This document shows positions 38,069 through 47,350 of a stretch of DNA of 64,000 nucleotides, in pieces. The translations under genes were made by a program, and so were the position numbers. This stretch comes from Acidobacteriota bacterium. Lineage in GTDB: Bacteria; Acidobacteriota; UBA6911; JACQSX01. Where the stretch lies: positions 1 to 64,000 of the forward strand of contig JACQSX010000033.1 in NCBI GenBank assembly GCA_016211105.1, written 5' to 3'. Numbering within the stretch: the first letter of the stretch is position 1; every line of letters begins with the position of its first letter. The notes below the pieces were generated by a model, which searched no databases, had not been told where the DNA came from, and was given only the letters and a program-made list of their open reading frames with translations.

Positions 38069-38534
38069 ACAAAACCACCCTCTTCCCCAAAATTCCGGCT
38101 TCTCTGTCCCGCCAAGGCATGATCGAATGTAAGGCTAGATCCCGGCGCCACAATACAATACTGCCGCAGCGAACTTCACTTCGCCAAGCGGGCTTGATCG
38201 CTTGAAAGTCGTCACCCCATAAGGTCGACGTCCGCGACGCCCGCAACGGATACAGCTTTTTAAAATACGCATCTAATTTACCAATATCAAGAGCAAAATT
38301 CATAAATAAAACTCATGATCTGCCTCCGATCCCTGTATGCGTCGACCACCGTAATTCCTGCACTATCTCGACCGAACCGGTCGAATGCGCGCAGTACACC
38401 CGGCATCTGACAGTTAGAGACATGTTTCCCAACGCTTTCAGAAATGGATACGGAGACCCTGCTGCTCACGCTGAAGAAGAGCAAACTCCACCCTCGGAAA
38501 ACAACTCTTGAGAGCAAACTGGAGCAAAACTTAA
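38069..38534. other. Intergenic region between gap and gltB
   Basis: A 466-base gap that must hold the gltB promoter on the minus strand. A nine-codon minus-strand frame at 38316-38287 (MSFIYEFCS) has GGAGG six bases before its ATG; it could be a leader peptide or the end of a lost gene, but I see no terminator stem between it and gltB. A stretch at about 38255-38315 is markedly AT-rich. No other gene is recognised. Confidence 0.35.
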
Positions 38535-39587
38535 CTAAACCGGACGGGCTACCGCAGGACCGGCAGTGGTTCTGGTCTTACCGGCGCGGCCGCCAACATA
38601 TTCGCAAAGTTCCACCAGACGTGTCGAGTAGCCCCATTCGTTGTCATACCACGCCAGGACCTTTACGGTGCGTTGATCGACCAGTAGTATAAAAGGGGCG
38701 TCGACAATAGCGGAACGGGAATCTTTTAGAAAATCAACCGAGACGACAGGATCTTCCGAGTATCCGAGGATATGGCGCAAATCTCCCTCCGCAGCTCTCT
38801 TGAAGGCTGTCTTTACTTCTTCTATCGAAGCCGGGCGTTCCAGCACGGCAGTGAAATCAACCAGCGAAACATTGGGCGTGGGGACACGAACTGATATGCC
38901 GGTTAATTTTCCCTTTAATTGCGGCAGCACAAGGCCAACCGCCTCTGCAGCGCCGGTCGTTGTGGGGATCATGGAGAGCGCGCCTGCGCGTGCCCGCCTC
39001 AAATCCTTATGAGGGAGATCCAGAAGTCTCTGGTCATTGGTATAAGAGTGGATCGTCGTCATCAATCCGTTTTGGATTCCAAAATTCTCAAGCAATACTT
39101 TCGCCACCGGCGCCAGACAGTTCGTGGTGCAACTGGCGTTGGAGATAATGTGATGTCGATCCGGATCATACTGTTCTTCGTTCACTCCCAAGACCATAGT
39201 GATATCGGCGTCTTTTGCGGGCGCAGAAATGATCACCTTGCGAACCGATCCAGTCAAATGTTTCGCCGCGGCCTCACGGGACGTAAAGAGGCCGGTAGAC
39301 TCCACCACCATCTCCACCCCAAATTGCCCCCATGGTATTTTTTCAGGGGATTTTTCGGCAAATACACGAATCTTCTTGCCGTTCACAATTAGATTTTCAC
39401 TGTCCCACCGAACTTCGCCTGGGAATCTCCCGAAAACGGAGTCAAATCGAAATAAATGCGCCAGGGATTGGACCGGGAAGATATCATTGATTGCAACAAT
39501 GTCGCACTGCGTGTCCTTTTCCATCGCCACACGCAACGCTATCCTGCCAATACGACCAAAACCGTTGATTCCCACTTTTACGCTCAT
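38535..39587 (-). CDS. gap: Glyceraldehyde-3-phosphate dehydrogenase, NAD type
   Basis: A 350-residue glycolytic enzyme. The N-terminal VGINGFGRIGRIALR motif, the adenine-ribose-binding Asp in AINDIF (NAD preference), the active-site block SNASCTTNCLAPVA with Cys153, HSYTNDQRLLDLPHKDLRRAR with the catalytic His, and WYDNEWGYSTRL near the C-terminus are all present. ATG 39587 is preceded by GGGGAGAAGG; an earlier in-frame start at 39617 is not needed. The last 20 residues (GKTRTTAGPAVARPV) extend slightly beyond the usual end. It is a single gene here, without pgk or tpi next to it. Confidence 0.97.
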   Translation of the reverse strand: MSVKVGINGFGRIGRIALRVAMEKDTQCDIVAINDIFPVQSLAHLFRFDSVFGRFPGEVRWDSENLIVNGKKIRVFAEKSPEKIPWGQFGVEMVVESTGLFTSREAAAKHLTGSVRKVIISAPAKDADITMVLGVNEEQYDPDRHHIISNASCTTNCLAPVAKVLLENFGIQNGLMTTIHSYTNDQRLLDLPHKDLRRARAGALSMIPTTTGAAEAVGLVLPQLKGKLTGISVRVPTPNVSLVDFTAVLERPASIEEVKTAFKRAAEGDLRHILGYSEDPVVSVDFLKDSRSAIVDAPFILLVDQRTVKVLAWYDNEWGYSTRLVELCEYVGGRAGKTRTTAGPAVARPV

Positions 39588-39863
39588 AACCTTCTCCCCA
39601 CAATTGTAAGATCCCAATGTTGAACCGAATAAGCGCCCTCTGCGAACACTCCAATTTTATCCCACGTGTCCATCGGATGAGTCAACAGATGAACAAGACC
39701 CGCCTAGACTCCCGTACCAGAAGGCCGTTGAACATGTCGAGGCGCCGATTTGAAGCCGCCGGGCAGATCTCCACAGGCTCCAAGGGCCGAAAGCGAATAG
39801 CCCGCCTATCCGGTGGTTGCGAAGATGACATCGGCACTTATACTCGTGTAAATTCGTCAATTC

Positions 39864-41879
39864 ATGGCAAAGAAAAAAAGATCTGGAACCGCCGATGTGA
39901 AGATGGGGCAGATGACTTGGCTCCGTACGGTGTTCGTCGAGACAGAATCTGCTGCCCGCTGGCATCCTTGGATTATCGCAGCTTTATGTGTACTCGCCTA
40001 CAGCAACACCCTGGGACACGAACTAGTGTGGGACGATGGCGCTGCAATCAAGGGAAATCCGCTGGTTGGGTCTTTTAACCTTCGAGGAATTTTTACGACC
40101 GCCTACTGGTACCCGAACCCAAAACTGACGGACCTTTACCGTCCGATTACTGTGCTCTCCTTCGCTCTTAATTATGCGGTTAACGGATTTGCGCCACTCT
40201 TCTATCATCTGACAAACGTCATCTTACACGCGCTCAATTCATTGATCGTCTTGCTGCTGCTGCGCAGATTAACCAACAGCTACCGGCTGGCTCTGGCGGC
40301 GGCGCTGATTTTTGCGCTGCACCCGCTGCATACAGAAGCAGTCGCCTGGGTCAGTGGGCGCGCGGAACTCCTCGGTTGTCTCTTCATACTGTTGGCATGG
40401 TGGACGAGTTTGGAGAGAGAAAATCAAAAACTAGCGTGGTGGAGAATAACGGTTGCCGCTACCCTGTATTTACTTGCTTTATTCTCAAAAGAAAGCGCCT
40501 TGGTTTTCCTGCCTCTTGCATCGTGCTTTCGTGCGGTACGTTCCCAGTCAGTTTTGTCCATGCAGGACCACTCCCGGTTCCATTGGCGCAGCATCTTCCG
40601 TCCTTGCGATCTGGCTTTCCTGTGTTCTGCGACTGCTTTCATCTTTGCACGCTGGGTGGTGCTTGGACAGGTCGGACCCAAGACGGCAGACACGGTTCCT
40701 TTTGCGGAAAATCCACTCGCATATTCATCGGCGGCAACGCGCGTCCTGACCTCCATGAAGTTGCTTGGACTGTATTTGTGGAAGATGCTCTGGCCATGGA
40801 ATCTCTCCGCTGACTATTCGTTTAACCAGATTTCGTTGGCCACATGGTACGATCCGGCTTTTTGGACCTCGGTGCTGGCCTTTTGCTTGTGTGTCACTCT
40901 CGCGATAAAAACTCGCTTCTCTTCCTGGATCTGGGGAGGCATTTTGGCTGCTTGCGCCGGCCTAGCAATGGTGATCCAGCTATTTTTCCCCACCGGGACA
41001 CTCTTTGCCGAGAGGCTTGCATACTTCCCGCTGCTCGGATTCTCCATTGCCGCGGCGGCGGCGGTGGATCATCTACAGGCGACCCGCCGGCTCTCGACGC
41101 AGGCATGGTCCCTACTGGCCGTTCTTCTCCTTGCTTTCTTTGTGCGCACCGTTACCCGGAACCCGGATTGGAGAGATAACAACACCGTGTACGCTGTGAT
41201 GGCGACGAACGCTCCCCAGAGCGCTAAAGCTCAAACTCTCGCCGGTCTGCAGTTGGTGGAACGATATCCGAAAGCCGCGCGCGCCTATTTTGAGAAATCT
41301 TTGCAAATTTATCCCCAATATCTGCAAGCTAAATTGGGGCTGGCTCAAGCGGAGATCAACGCCAAGAATTTTGCGAGAGCGGAGCAAATTTTAAGGGAGG
41401 CCGTGCAGCAGGACCCATATTCCCTGGAAGCCATGCAAGCTCTCGCAGTGGCCTATCGTGGAAGCGGCAGATTCGATCAGGCTTTAAAAACTAGCGACCA
41501 AATACTGGCACAGCAGCCAAACGATGCGTTTGCCTTAACACAGCGCGCCATGGCCCTGGAAGGCTTGCAGCGCAATGCCCAAGCAAGAACGGCATACAGA
41601 GCCGCAATCGCCGCGGGAGCAGACAGCGCCGAAATACGCAATCGTCTCGGAGCCATCTTTCTGCAGGAAAGAAACTTGGCAGCGGCACTCGAACAGTTTA
41701 TCCTGGCAAGGGAATTCCAGCCCTCTGATCCGGTCACCTATTTCAACCTCGCCGATCTCTATCGACAGCAGGGAGACAAAGAAAAAGAGCGCCAGGCTTA
41801 CCTGGACTTTCTCCGCTACTGGAAAGGAGACCCGCGCGTTGCCGCCACCGTTCGCGCTCGTCTAAACGCTCTACCGTGA
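39864..41879 (+). CDS. TMTC-like membrane protein with TPR tail
   Basis: A 671-residue protein with about ten transmembrane segments in its first 430 residues and five or more TPR units in the rest (from about 445; LAGLQLVERYPKAARAYFEKSLQIYP, LGLAQAEINAKNFARAEQILREAV and so on). The first outer loop has LVWDDGAAIKGNPLV followed by LYRPITVLSFALNY and, further on, HPLHTEAVAWVSGRAELLG, as in TMTC-type proteins, which in animals are O-mannosyltransferases with a GT-C fold. The bacterial members have no proven function; a lipid-linked sugar transferase is an inference. It is a stand-alone gene; no ribosome-binding site is clear at ATG 39864. Confidence 0.7.
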   Translation: MAKKKRSGTADVKMGQMTWLRTVFVETESAARWHPWIIAALCVLAYSNTLGHELVWDDGAAIKGNPLVGSFNLRGIFTTAYWYPNPKLTDLYRPITVLSFALNYAVNGFAPLFYHLTNVILHALNSLIVLLLLRRLTNSYRLALAAALIFALHPLHTEAVAWVSGRAELLGCLFILLAWWTSLERENQKLAWWRITVAATLYLLALFSKESALVFLPLASCFRAVRSQSVLSMQDHSRFHWRSIFRPCDLAFLCSATAFIFARWVVLGQVGPKTADTVPFAENPLAYSSAATRVLTSMKLLGLYLWKMLWPWNLSADYSFNQISLATWYDPAFWTSVLAFCLCVTLAIKTRFSSWIWGGILAACAGLAMVIQLFFPTGTLFAERLAYFPLLGFSIAAAAAVDHLQATRRLSTQAWSLLAVLLLAFFVRTVTRNPDWRDNNTVYAVMATNAPQSAKAQTLAGLQLVERYPKAARAYFEKSLQIYPQYLQAKLGLAQAEINAKNFARAEQILREAVQQDPYSLEAMQALAVAYRGSGRFDQALKTSDQILAQQPNDAFALTQRAMALEGLQRNAQARTAYRAAIAAGADSAEIRNRLGAIFLQERNLAAALEQFILAREFQPSDPVTYFNLADLYRQQGDKEKERQAYLDFLRYWKGDPRVAATVRARLNALP

Positions 41880-42003
41880 TGCCGCCTCGTCACACCTACT
41901 CAGTTTTGTACCAGAGTTCGGTGTTTCGCGCTCTGCGTCTGATTTCAGTCACGGTGTTTCCGTTGATTGCAACGCCTTGGTCGATTATAGTAGCGCTCAG
42001 TTC

Positions 42004-43761
42004 ATGCCTGGTATGATTCGACGAAGCGCCTCGTTCATGTTCTATCTGCTGCTGGTAGTCGCACTTGCTGGTTGCACGAGAGCCAGATCCCCTTTGGAAC
42101 GCCATCGCGCTGATCTCTATCCTATCCCTGCGGATGCCGAGAAAATCGACGTTCTCCAGGGAAAATTCGGGGGGCGACTAGTTTACCCCTTGCTCCGACC
42201 TCCGAGAACTTTCAATCCTCTTGCCGCTTCCGATGAAGATACCGTCACGGTCACCTCGCTGATTCACGCGACTTTGCTGGAAATCGACCGATCTTCAATG
42301 CAGATCATGCCGGGTCTAGCAAAATCGTGGCAGCCGGAAAACGGCGGCAGAGATGTGCGACTTCAATTGCGCAGAGACGTCCGTTTTTCCGATGGGCAGC
42401 GGTTCAACGCCGATGACGTTATCTTTACCTTTGATGTGATCTACGCAGAGAATTCCCACAACGTACGCAAAGATGATTTGACTTTGCGCGATGACAAAAT
42501 TAAGTACACCCGCGTCGGGGATTACGAAATACTCCTGGAGTTTTCATTTGTCTACGCTCCGGCTTTGTATCTGCTAACTACGATCCCCATCTTGTCTCGG
42601 CACCTTCTGCAGCCGCTTCTCAGCGGCAGACCCGTGGAAGCGCTCATGGGTTTGGAAACCGCGCCCGACAAATGCGTCGGCTTGGGACCGTTTCGTCTCA
42701 AGCAAATCAACGCCAACGAAAGGATCGTGCTGGAGGCCAACCCCCATTACTGGAAAACCGATTCCTCCGGCCGACGTCTTCCTTATTTGAATGAATTGAT
42801 CTTGCCCGTGGTTAACAGTCGGGATTCTGCGTTCCTGCAATTTCGATCCGGGATCGTTGACCTGATCGATCGCTTGCGAGTGGAAGACTACCTCGCTCTT
42901 GCCAACAAGAAGCTGGAAGGCATTCAGGTTCAGAATGCGGGAGCTTCCACGAAACTAGACCTGCTCTGGGTAAACCAAAACTCGGGCTTCACCTCTTCCA
43001 AGCGCGCTTATTTCGGCAATCCCATTTTTCGCCGCGCGCTGGCGCGCGCCATTGACCGAAGGGCTCTGGTCGAAAATGTCTACCACGGACAGGCGGAAAT
43101 CTTGTCTGAACTCTGGCCTCCTTCGTTGCGACAGTGGTATACCCATCTCCCATCTTATTCCTACAATCCAGACGAAGCAGTTACGTTCTTTTTGCGCGCG
43201 GGTCTAAAATTGATCGAGCAGAACGGCCGTAAACAGCTCCTGGATGCCGCAGGGAAGCCCCTCACATTGATGCTCCTCATAAACACGAATCCCATCAAGG
43301 AAGCGATCGCAACCATGTTGCAAGAAGATTTTCTGCGCGTGGGCATTCAATTGCAGATCTCGCAGAGCGACCAGCGCGCCCTCATTAATCGCTTCTTGAA
43401 TAAGCGCGATTACGAAATGGTGCTGTTCACAATCGCGGTTCCTCCGGAACCGGCCGACCTACAAAGCGTTTTGAAGTCTCGCGGGGAGCAGCATATGTGG
43501 AACCCAGCTCAAAAGACACCCGCAACACTCTGGGAGGCGGAGATCGATCGACTGGTTGACGATATCGTGACGATCCCGGGAGTTGAAAGGCGTCGCCAAT
43601 TGTTTGCCCGCATTCAAGAGATCATCGTGGAGCAGATGCCGGTGATTCCACTCGTATCCGAGAACGTGCTGATCGGTCTGCGCAATAACGTAAAGAATGT
43701 GCGTCCCAGTGTCCTGGTTCCCCATCTTTTATGGAACGGTTGGGAGTTATACGTCGACTAA
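42004..43761 (+). CDS. Peptide-type ABC transporter substrate-binding lipoprotein
   Basis: A 585-residue SBP_bac_5 (DppA/OppA family) protein. The signal segment FYLLLVVALAGC has a clean lipobox with Cys about residue 24, so the protein is a periplasmic lipoprotein. Family landmarks are FNPLAASDEDTVTVTSLIHATLLE, PGLAKSWQPENGGRDVRLQLRRDVRFSDGQRFNADDV and the later PIFRRALARAIDRRALVE. The start is ATG 42004 or 42013, both just before the signal. The stop TAA shares a base with the ATG of the permease gene (TAATG), so translation is coupled. Substrate is probably a peptide, but the family also binds nickel, sugars and others. Confidence 0.88.
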   Translation: MPGMIRRSASFMFYLLLVVALAGCTRARSPLERHRADLYPIPADAEKIDVLQGKFGGRLVYPLLRPPRTFNPLAASDEDTVTVTSLIHATLLEIDRSSMQIMPGLAKSWQPENGGRDVRLQLRRDVRFSDGQRFNADDVIFTFDVIYAENSHNVRKDDLTLRDDKIKYTRVGDYEILLEFSFVYAPALYLLTTIPILSRHLLQPLLSGRPVEALMGLETAPDKCVGLGPFRLKQINANERIVLEANPHYWKTDSSGRRLPYLNELILPVVNSRDSAFLQFRSGIVDLIDRLRVEDYLALANKKLEGIQVQNAGASTKLDLLWVNQNSGFTSSKRAYFGNPIFRRALARAIDRRALVENVYHGQAEILSELWPPSLRQWYTHLPSYSYNPDEAVTFFLRAGLKLIEQNGRKQLLDAAGKPLTLMLLINTNPIKEAIATMLQEDFLRVGIQLQISQSDQRALINRFLNKRDYEMVLFTIAVPPEPADLQSVLKSRGEQHMWNPAQKTPATLWEAEIDRLVDDIVTIPGVERRRQLFARIQEIIVEQMPVIPLVSENVLIGLRNNVKNVRPSVLVPHLLWNGWELYVD

Positions 43762-44696
43762 TGCTTCGTTCGCTGCTCCTTCGCATCGTCCACGCCGTAC
43801 TGTCGCTGGTCTTGCTCTCCCTCCTGGTGTTCTTGCTGAGTCGCGCCATGCCGGGCGATATCTGGACCGAGTTGCAGATGGACCCCTCGATCTCCCCCGC
43901 CACCATCAAGGAGCTCCGCGACAGTTATGGCCTGAACCGGCCGGAGCCCATCCAATATCTGCTCTGGCTGGAGCAGGTCTTACATGGAAACCTTGGTTAT
44001 TCCGCGGTAGAAAAGCAGGCGGTTGCCCCGTTGCTCTGGCAGCGTTTGAGCCGTACCGTTGCTTTAGCTACGACTACCATGGTCATAACCTTCGTGGCGA
44101 CTCTGATACTGTGCTTTCCAGTTTTTCAAAGAAGGTGGCAGCAACGTTGGCTAGACTCCAAGTTGATTCCGATGCTGCTTGCGTTCCCTGTCGTTTTGAC
44201 CTGTCTCTTTGTCAACTGGGTCCACATCGTCATCTTCCCGCCAGTTTACGGTCAGGAATTTGGCAGCATGGGTTATATGTTAGAGCGGCTTTTTTGGCCC
44301 TCCCTGGCTCTTTCCATTCCGCTCACTGCGTTCCTCAGCAAGCAAATGCGCAACGAAACCAGACAGATACTGCGCATGCAGTACTTTATGATTGCGAGAT
44401 CGAAGGGATTGCCAATCCCAGGGCTGCTGCGGAACGGTTTGAAGCCGGCGATACCCGTTTTCCTCAACCTCACCGGATTTCTATTCACATCTCTAATGGG
44501 TGGAACAGTAGTCGCCGAAACGGTGTTCGATATCCCAGGGATTGGTCTATTGACCTGGCATGCGATGCTCAATCGTGACACCCTCCTTCTGGTAGCCGGG
44601 GTTCTTGCGGGGTGCAGTCTGGTAATCCTAGGGAACCTGGCTGTCGACTTGTTAACCATCTGGGCCGATCCTCGATTGCGAAAGCCAATACAATGA
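43761..44696 (+). CDS. ABC transporter permease, DppB type
   Basis: A 311-residue inner-membrane permease. The N-terminal segment LVLLSLLVFLLSRAMPGD, the large periplasmic loop, and the C-terminal BPD_transp_1 region with AETVFDIPGIGLLTWHAMLNRD are typical of DppB/OppB. The EAA-like cytoplasmic loop, which contacts the ATPase, is present as MIARSKGLPIPGLLRNGLKPA, so a partner ATPase must exist. ATG 43761 overlaps the upstream stop by one base; its own stop overlaps the next start as ATGA. Confidence 0.88.
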   Translation: MLRSLLLRIVHAVLSLVLLSLLVFLLSRAMPGDIWTELQMDPSISPATIKELRDSYGLNRPEPIQYLLWLEQVLHGNLGYSAVEKQAVAPLLWQRLSRTVALATTTMVITFVATLILCFPVFQRRWQQRWLDSKLIPMLLAFPVVLTCLFVNWVHIVIFPPVYGQEFGSMGYMLERLFWPSLALSIPLTAFLSKQMRNETRQILRMQYFMIARSKGLPIPGLLRNGLKPAIPVFLNLTGFLFTSLMGGTVVAETVFDIPGIGLLTWHAMLNRDTLLLVAGVLAGCSLVILGNLAVDLLTIWADPRLRKPIQ

Positions 44697-45586
44697 GAGC
44701 TGCTCTCCTTTTCTTGGCACTTCTGTGCTGCCTGGCGGGATGTGCCCCGTTCGTTTCTCCCTATGCCCCTCACGAACAGGATCGCCAGAACGTTCTGCGT
44801 CCTCCATTATTCCACTCGCCACACAACGGTCCGCTGCAATGGTTCGGACTCGGCCCAGATGGCCGGAGGCACTTGTACCGTGCCAGGTCTGGAAAATTCT
44901 TCTTGCTTGGCACAGACATCTTCGGCAGGGATCTGTTTACTAGAATTTGCTATGGAGCACGAATTTCTCTCGCCGTAGGCCTCTTGGGAACATTCTTAAC
45001 ACTATTGGCAGGCACATTTGTCGGTTTGCTAGCAGCCATCGCCGGTGGATGGATGGACAGCGTTTGCATGGAGATGACGAACTTTGTACTCTCGCTCCCA
45101 ACACTCTTCCTGTTACTTGCACTGCGCGCGCTATTCCCATGGGAAGTCACCACAGTGGCGATTTATTTGATCCTGGTTTCCATCCTCGCGCTAACCGGTT
45201 GGGCAGATGTCGCACGCATGGTGCGTGCCAAGGTCTTGTTGATGAAATCCGAAGAGTACGTTCAGGCGGCTCTTGCCATTGGCGTGTCACCTGCACGCCT
45301 TATCTGGCGACATCTGGTGCCTGGCCTTATCCCCTATTGGTTAGTGCAGGGAACCCTACTCATCCCAGCGTTCCTCATGAGTGAGGTGACTCTTTCCTTC
45401 CTGGGCGCAGGGATCCCCGAGCCGGACGCAAGCTGGGGAAACATTCTCCGCCAAGGCTTGTCATTAACCGTCCTAACTGCCAGCCCCTGGATTCTCTTGC
45501 CGGGCATATTCATCATCGGGACGGCCGTGAGCTTTAATGCTTTGGCCGATTGCCTGCGGCGCCTGACAGATACCGAAACAGCCTAG
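44693..45586 (+). CDS. ABC transporter permease, DppC type
   Basis: A 297-residue permease paired with the DppB-type protein. It has the N-terminal membrane segment, GTDIFGRDLFTRICYGARISL as in DppC/OppC, five further segments and an EAA loop (AALAIGVSPARLIWRHLVPGLI) for ATPase contact; FLGAGIPEPDASWGNIL is the usual C-terminal motif. The first segment ends in LAGC, resembling a lipobox, but this is a membrane anchor. The start overlaps the dppB stop by four bases. No dppD/dppF ATPase genes follow, so the operon depends on ATPases encoded elsewhere. Confidence 0.88.
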   Translation: MRAALLFLALLCCLAGCAPFVSPYAPHEQDRQNVLRPPLFHSPHNGPLQWFGLGPDGRRHLYRARSGKFFLLGTDIFGRDLFTRICYGARISLAVGLLGTFLTLLAGTFVGLLAAIAGGWMDSVCMEMTNFVLSLPTLFLLLALRALFPWEVTTVAIYLILVSILALTGWADVARMVRAKVLLMKSEEYVQAALAIGVSPARLIWRHLVPGLIPYWLVQGTLLIPAFLMSEVTLSFLGAGIPEPDASWGNILRQGLSLTVLTASPWILLPGIFIIGTAVSFNALADCLRRLTDTETA

Positions 45587-45756
45587 ATTGCGAAGGTAAA
45601 CAAGGAGTAAGGTTCAAAAACAAAGTACTTAGCCCGCGCGGATCATTCGTGAACCTCGCAATTCGGGCTGAATTTTTGGATAAGCATTGCGATTGGATAT
45701 TTTCCATGGGCCGTCACCAAACACACATTGCTTCTCATTCTTCGTCGATCGTTCGG

Positions 45757-46029
45757 CTAGTTAACGCTCCCGGTCGGCTCCAAAGGCCAGCGTTCATTCA
45801 ATATTCTCTCAAAACGGGGCTTCAGGATCAGATCATAGGTAGCTTGCTTATCTGGAAACATCCGGAGAATGGCCATCTCGGTATTGCGTACCAGTTGTAT
45901 CGCCTGCGACAAAGTCAAATTAGAATCTTGATATAAGATACTGCTCGTCAAGTCCACCAAGAACCTGAGACGACGGATTTTTTTCTGCTCTTCCAAGATC
46001 GCTTCTTGTAAGTCACTCATTGCTGGCAT
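45757..46029 (-). CDS. Small conserved helical protein, unknown function
   Basis: A 90-residue acidic/basic mixed protein, all predicted helix: MSDLQEAILEEQKKIRRLR, VDLTSSILYQDSNLTLSQAIQLVRNTEMAILRMFPDKQATYDLILKPRFERILNERW. I recall similar small proteins with a FPDK-x-x-x-YDLI-x-x-PRF core in Acidobacteriota but no function for them. Start is ATG 46029, or 46020 (MSDLQ). An 18-base perfect palindrome abuts the start. It overlaps the end of the upstream zinc-ribbon gene region by position (46043) within 14 bases, so the two are probably co-transcribed downstream of lexA. Confidence 0.7.
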   Translation of the reverse strand: MPAMSDLQEAILEEQKKIRRLRFLVDLTSSILYQDSNLTLSQAIQLVRNTEMAILRMFPDKQATYDLILKPRFERILNERWPLEPTGSVN

Positions 46030-46047
46030 TGTAACACCAACGTTACA
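46030..46047. promoter_or_regulatory. Palindrome abutting a start codon
   Basis: TGTAAC-ACCAAC-GTTACA is a perfect inverted repeat with six-base arms and a six-base spacer, ending one base before the ATG at 46029 and covering the stop codon of the upstream gene. It could be a protein operator or an RNA hairpin hiding the start of the 90-residue protein gene. Confidence 0.35.
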
Positions 46048-46270
46048 CGGCAACCCTCCTGCGTGATTGAAAAATTGAAATTGCCCGCTCGATACAGACA
46101 ATACAATATCCAAAGCCCGCCAGCTCCAACTCTGTGATGTTGTTACCACAATTCTTGCAGCTCTCTCCGCAATGTCTCGACTTCTTCGCAGCAACGGCGC
46201 GCTTGATCAAAATTTTCGGATCCGCATCTTCAAAGATCTTCCCAGCCACTCGAACACGATAGCTCCTCAT
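46043..46270 (-). CDS. Small zinc-ribbon-like protein downstream of lexA
   Basis: A 75-residue protein beginning MRSYRVRVAGKIFEDADPKI with four-cysteine chemistry in CKNCGNNITELELAGFGYCIVC, likely binding one zinc ion; a further Cys lies in HCGES. ATG 46270 is preceded by GGGGAG at good distance; an upstream in-frame ATG at 46411 would add 47 residues without ribosome-binding site. Position after lexA on the same strand (160 bases) suggests a link to DNA damage control, but this is only context. I do not recognise the family. Confidence 0.55.
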   Translation of the reverse strand: MRSYRVRVAGKIFEDADPKILIKRAVAAKKSRHCGESCKNCGNNITELELAGFGYCIVCIERAISIFQSRRRVAV

Positions 46271-46430
46271 TTCAAAGTCTCCCCAACATGGCGGTGGGGA
46301 ATCCAGGTCTAGGCCCTCCACCAAGCCCAGCCCCAGATTCCCCACCTGGAACGCCCAGTATCGAATATCGATGAACCGACCAGGTCGCTGCACGGTAATG
46401 GCGATGGCCATTCTGACGGCGCCGCTTACA

Positions 46431-47030
46431 TTACCTGTACTTGCGCATCACCCCAATCACCACTCCTTGAATCCGCACACGATCCTCGGCCAAGACTAAC
46501 GGTTTGAAATCGGGATTGGACGGCTGCAGGCGAATCTTGGATCCTTCCCGATGAAACCGTTTGAGCGTGGCCTTATCACTGTCCACCAGCGCAATCACCA
46601 TCTCGCCGTTGTTGGCGCTATTGCGCTGCTCGACGATAATCAAGTCACCATCTTCGATGTGTTCGTCAATCATCGAGTTCCCGGTTACCCGCAACACGTA
46701 ATTCCTTTGGCCGCGCGAAACGAAATGTTCGGGAACTGCGATGGCCTCGGAATTTTCAACCGCTTCGATCGGAACGCCCGCTGCCACATGGCCGAGTAAC
46801 GGCAATTCTACGCTCTGGGACCGGTTCAAAAGTCGGATAGACCGGGCTTGGTTACTGGCACGATGGATACATCCTCGCCTCTCAAGTGCCGTGAGATGCT
46901 TGAAAACCGCATTGACCGAGGCGATTTCGAATTGTCCGGCGATTTCCTCCAGGGATGGAGAGTAACCCCTTTGCTCCACAAAACGCTCGATGAAGTCCAA
47001 GATCTCCCTTTGCCGACGAGTTAGATTCAC
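46431..47030 (-). CDS. lexA: LexA repressor
   Basis: A 199-residue SOS repressor and self-cleaving protease. The N-terminal winged helix (LTRRQREILDFIERFVEQRG, SPSLEEIAGQFEIASVNAVFKHLTALERRG) is followed by the S24 peptidase domain with the scissile bond Ala84-Gly85 (LGHVAAGVP), the nucleophile Ser119 (VTGNSMID) and the general base Lys157 (KATLKRF). All catalytic residues are intact. I could not identify a LexA box upstream by eye; the phylum uses diverse boxes. Two small genes follow on the same strand. Confidence 0.95.
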   Translation of the reverse strand: MNLTRRQREILDFIERFVEQRGYSPSLEEIAGQFEIASVNAVFKHLTALERRGCIHRASNQARSIRLLNRSQSVELPLLGHVAAGVPIEAVENSEAIAVPEHFVSRGQRNYVLRVTGNSMIDEHIEDGDLIIVEQRNSANNGEMVIALVDSDKATLKRFHREGSKIRLQPSNPDFKPLVLAEDRVRIQGVVIGVMRKYR

Positions 47031-47346
47031 AGTAATTTTCCCCTTTTATTCACCACAGAAGAGCATGGGTGGAGAAATGGTGAAATGTCAACTGAAATTT
47101 ATATCAAAATTTACGTTGGAGAAAAACAGAGCAAGCGCTCTTATCACTCTTCTGAGAACATCAGAAAGTAATTCTCAGGAATCTGATGAGGCTGCGCACG
47201 ATTATTTTCGGAACAAGTCATTCATGTCGCTTTTTGCGACACCCGCGAGCATGAAAATGAGAGTTTCGGCAGCGACTGAGCGGTGAATGAATCGAGGTGC
47301 TAAGATCCTGGACTACCTGCGTCCATTTTCGAAGCAGCAGAGAGGC
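47031..47346. other. Intergenic region upstream of lexA
   Basis: No gene is recognised here. The segment must hold the lexA promoter on the minus strand. It is rather AT-rich at 47080-47220. I see no obvious inverted repeat that would be a LexA box, and no tRNA. Confidence 0.4.
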
Positions 47347-47350
47347 GGAA

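Noticed and set aside
38287-38316. Nine-codon frame with perfect GGAGG upstream of gltB on the minus strand
   Set aside because: Too short to judge; no terminator or alternative stems between it and gltB, so a leader-peptide attenuator could not be supported.
39617-40078. Plus-strand frame before the TMTC-like gene
   Set aside because: Overlaps the start of the TMTC-like gene in another frame and has no protein-like character.
43697-44578. 293-codon plus-strand frame within the permease gene
   Set aside because: It is out of frame with the DppB-type permease, which has membrane segments and family motifs; this frame is rich in Arg, Pro and His.
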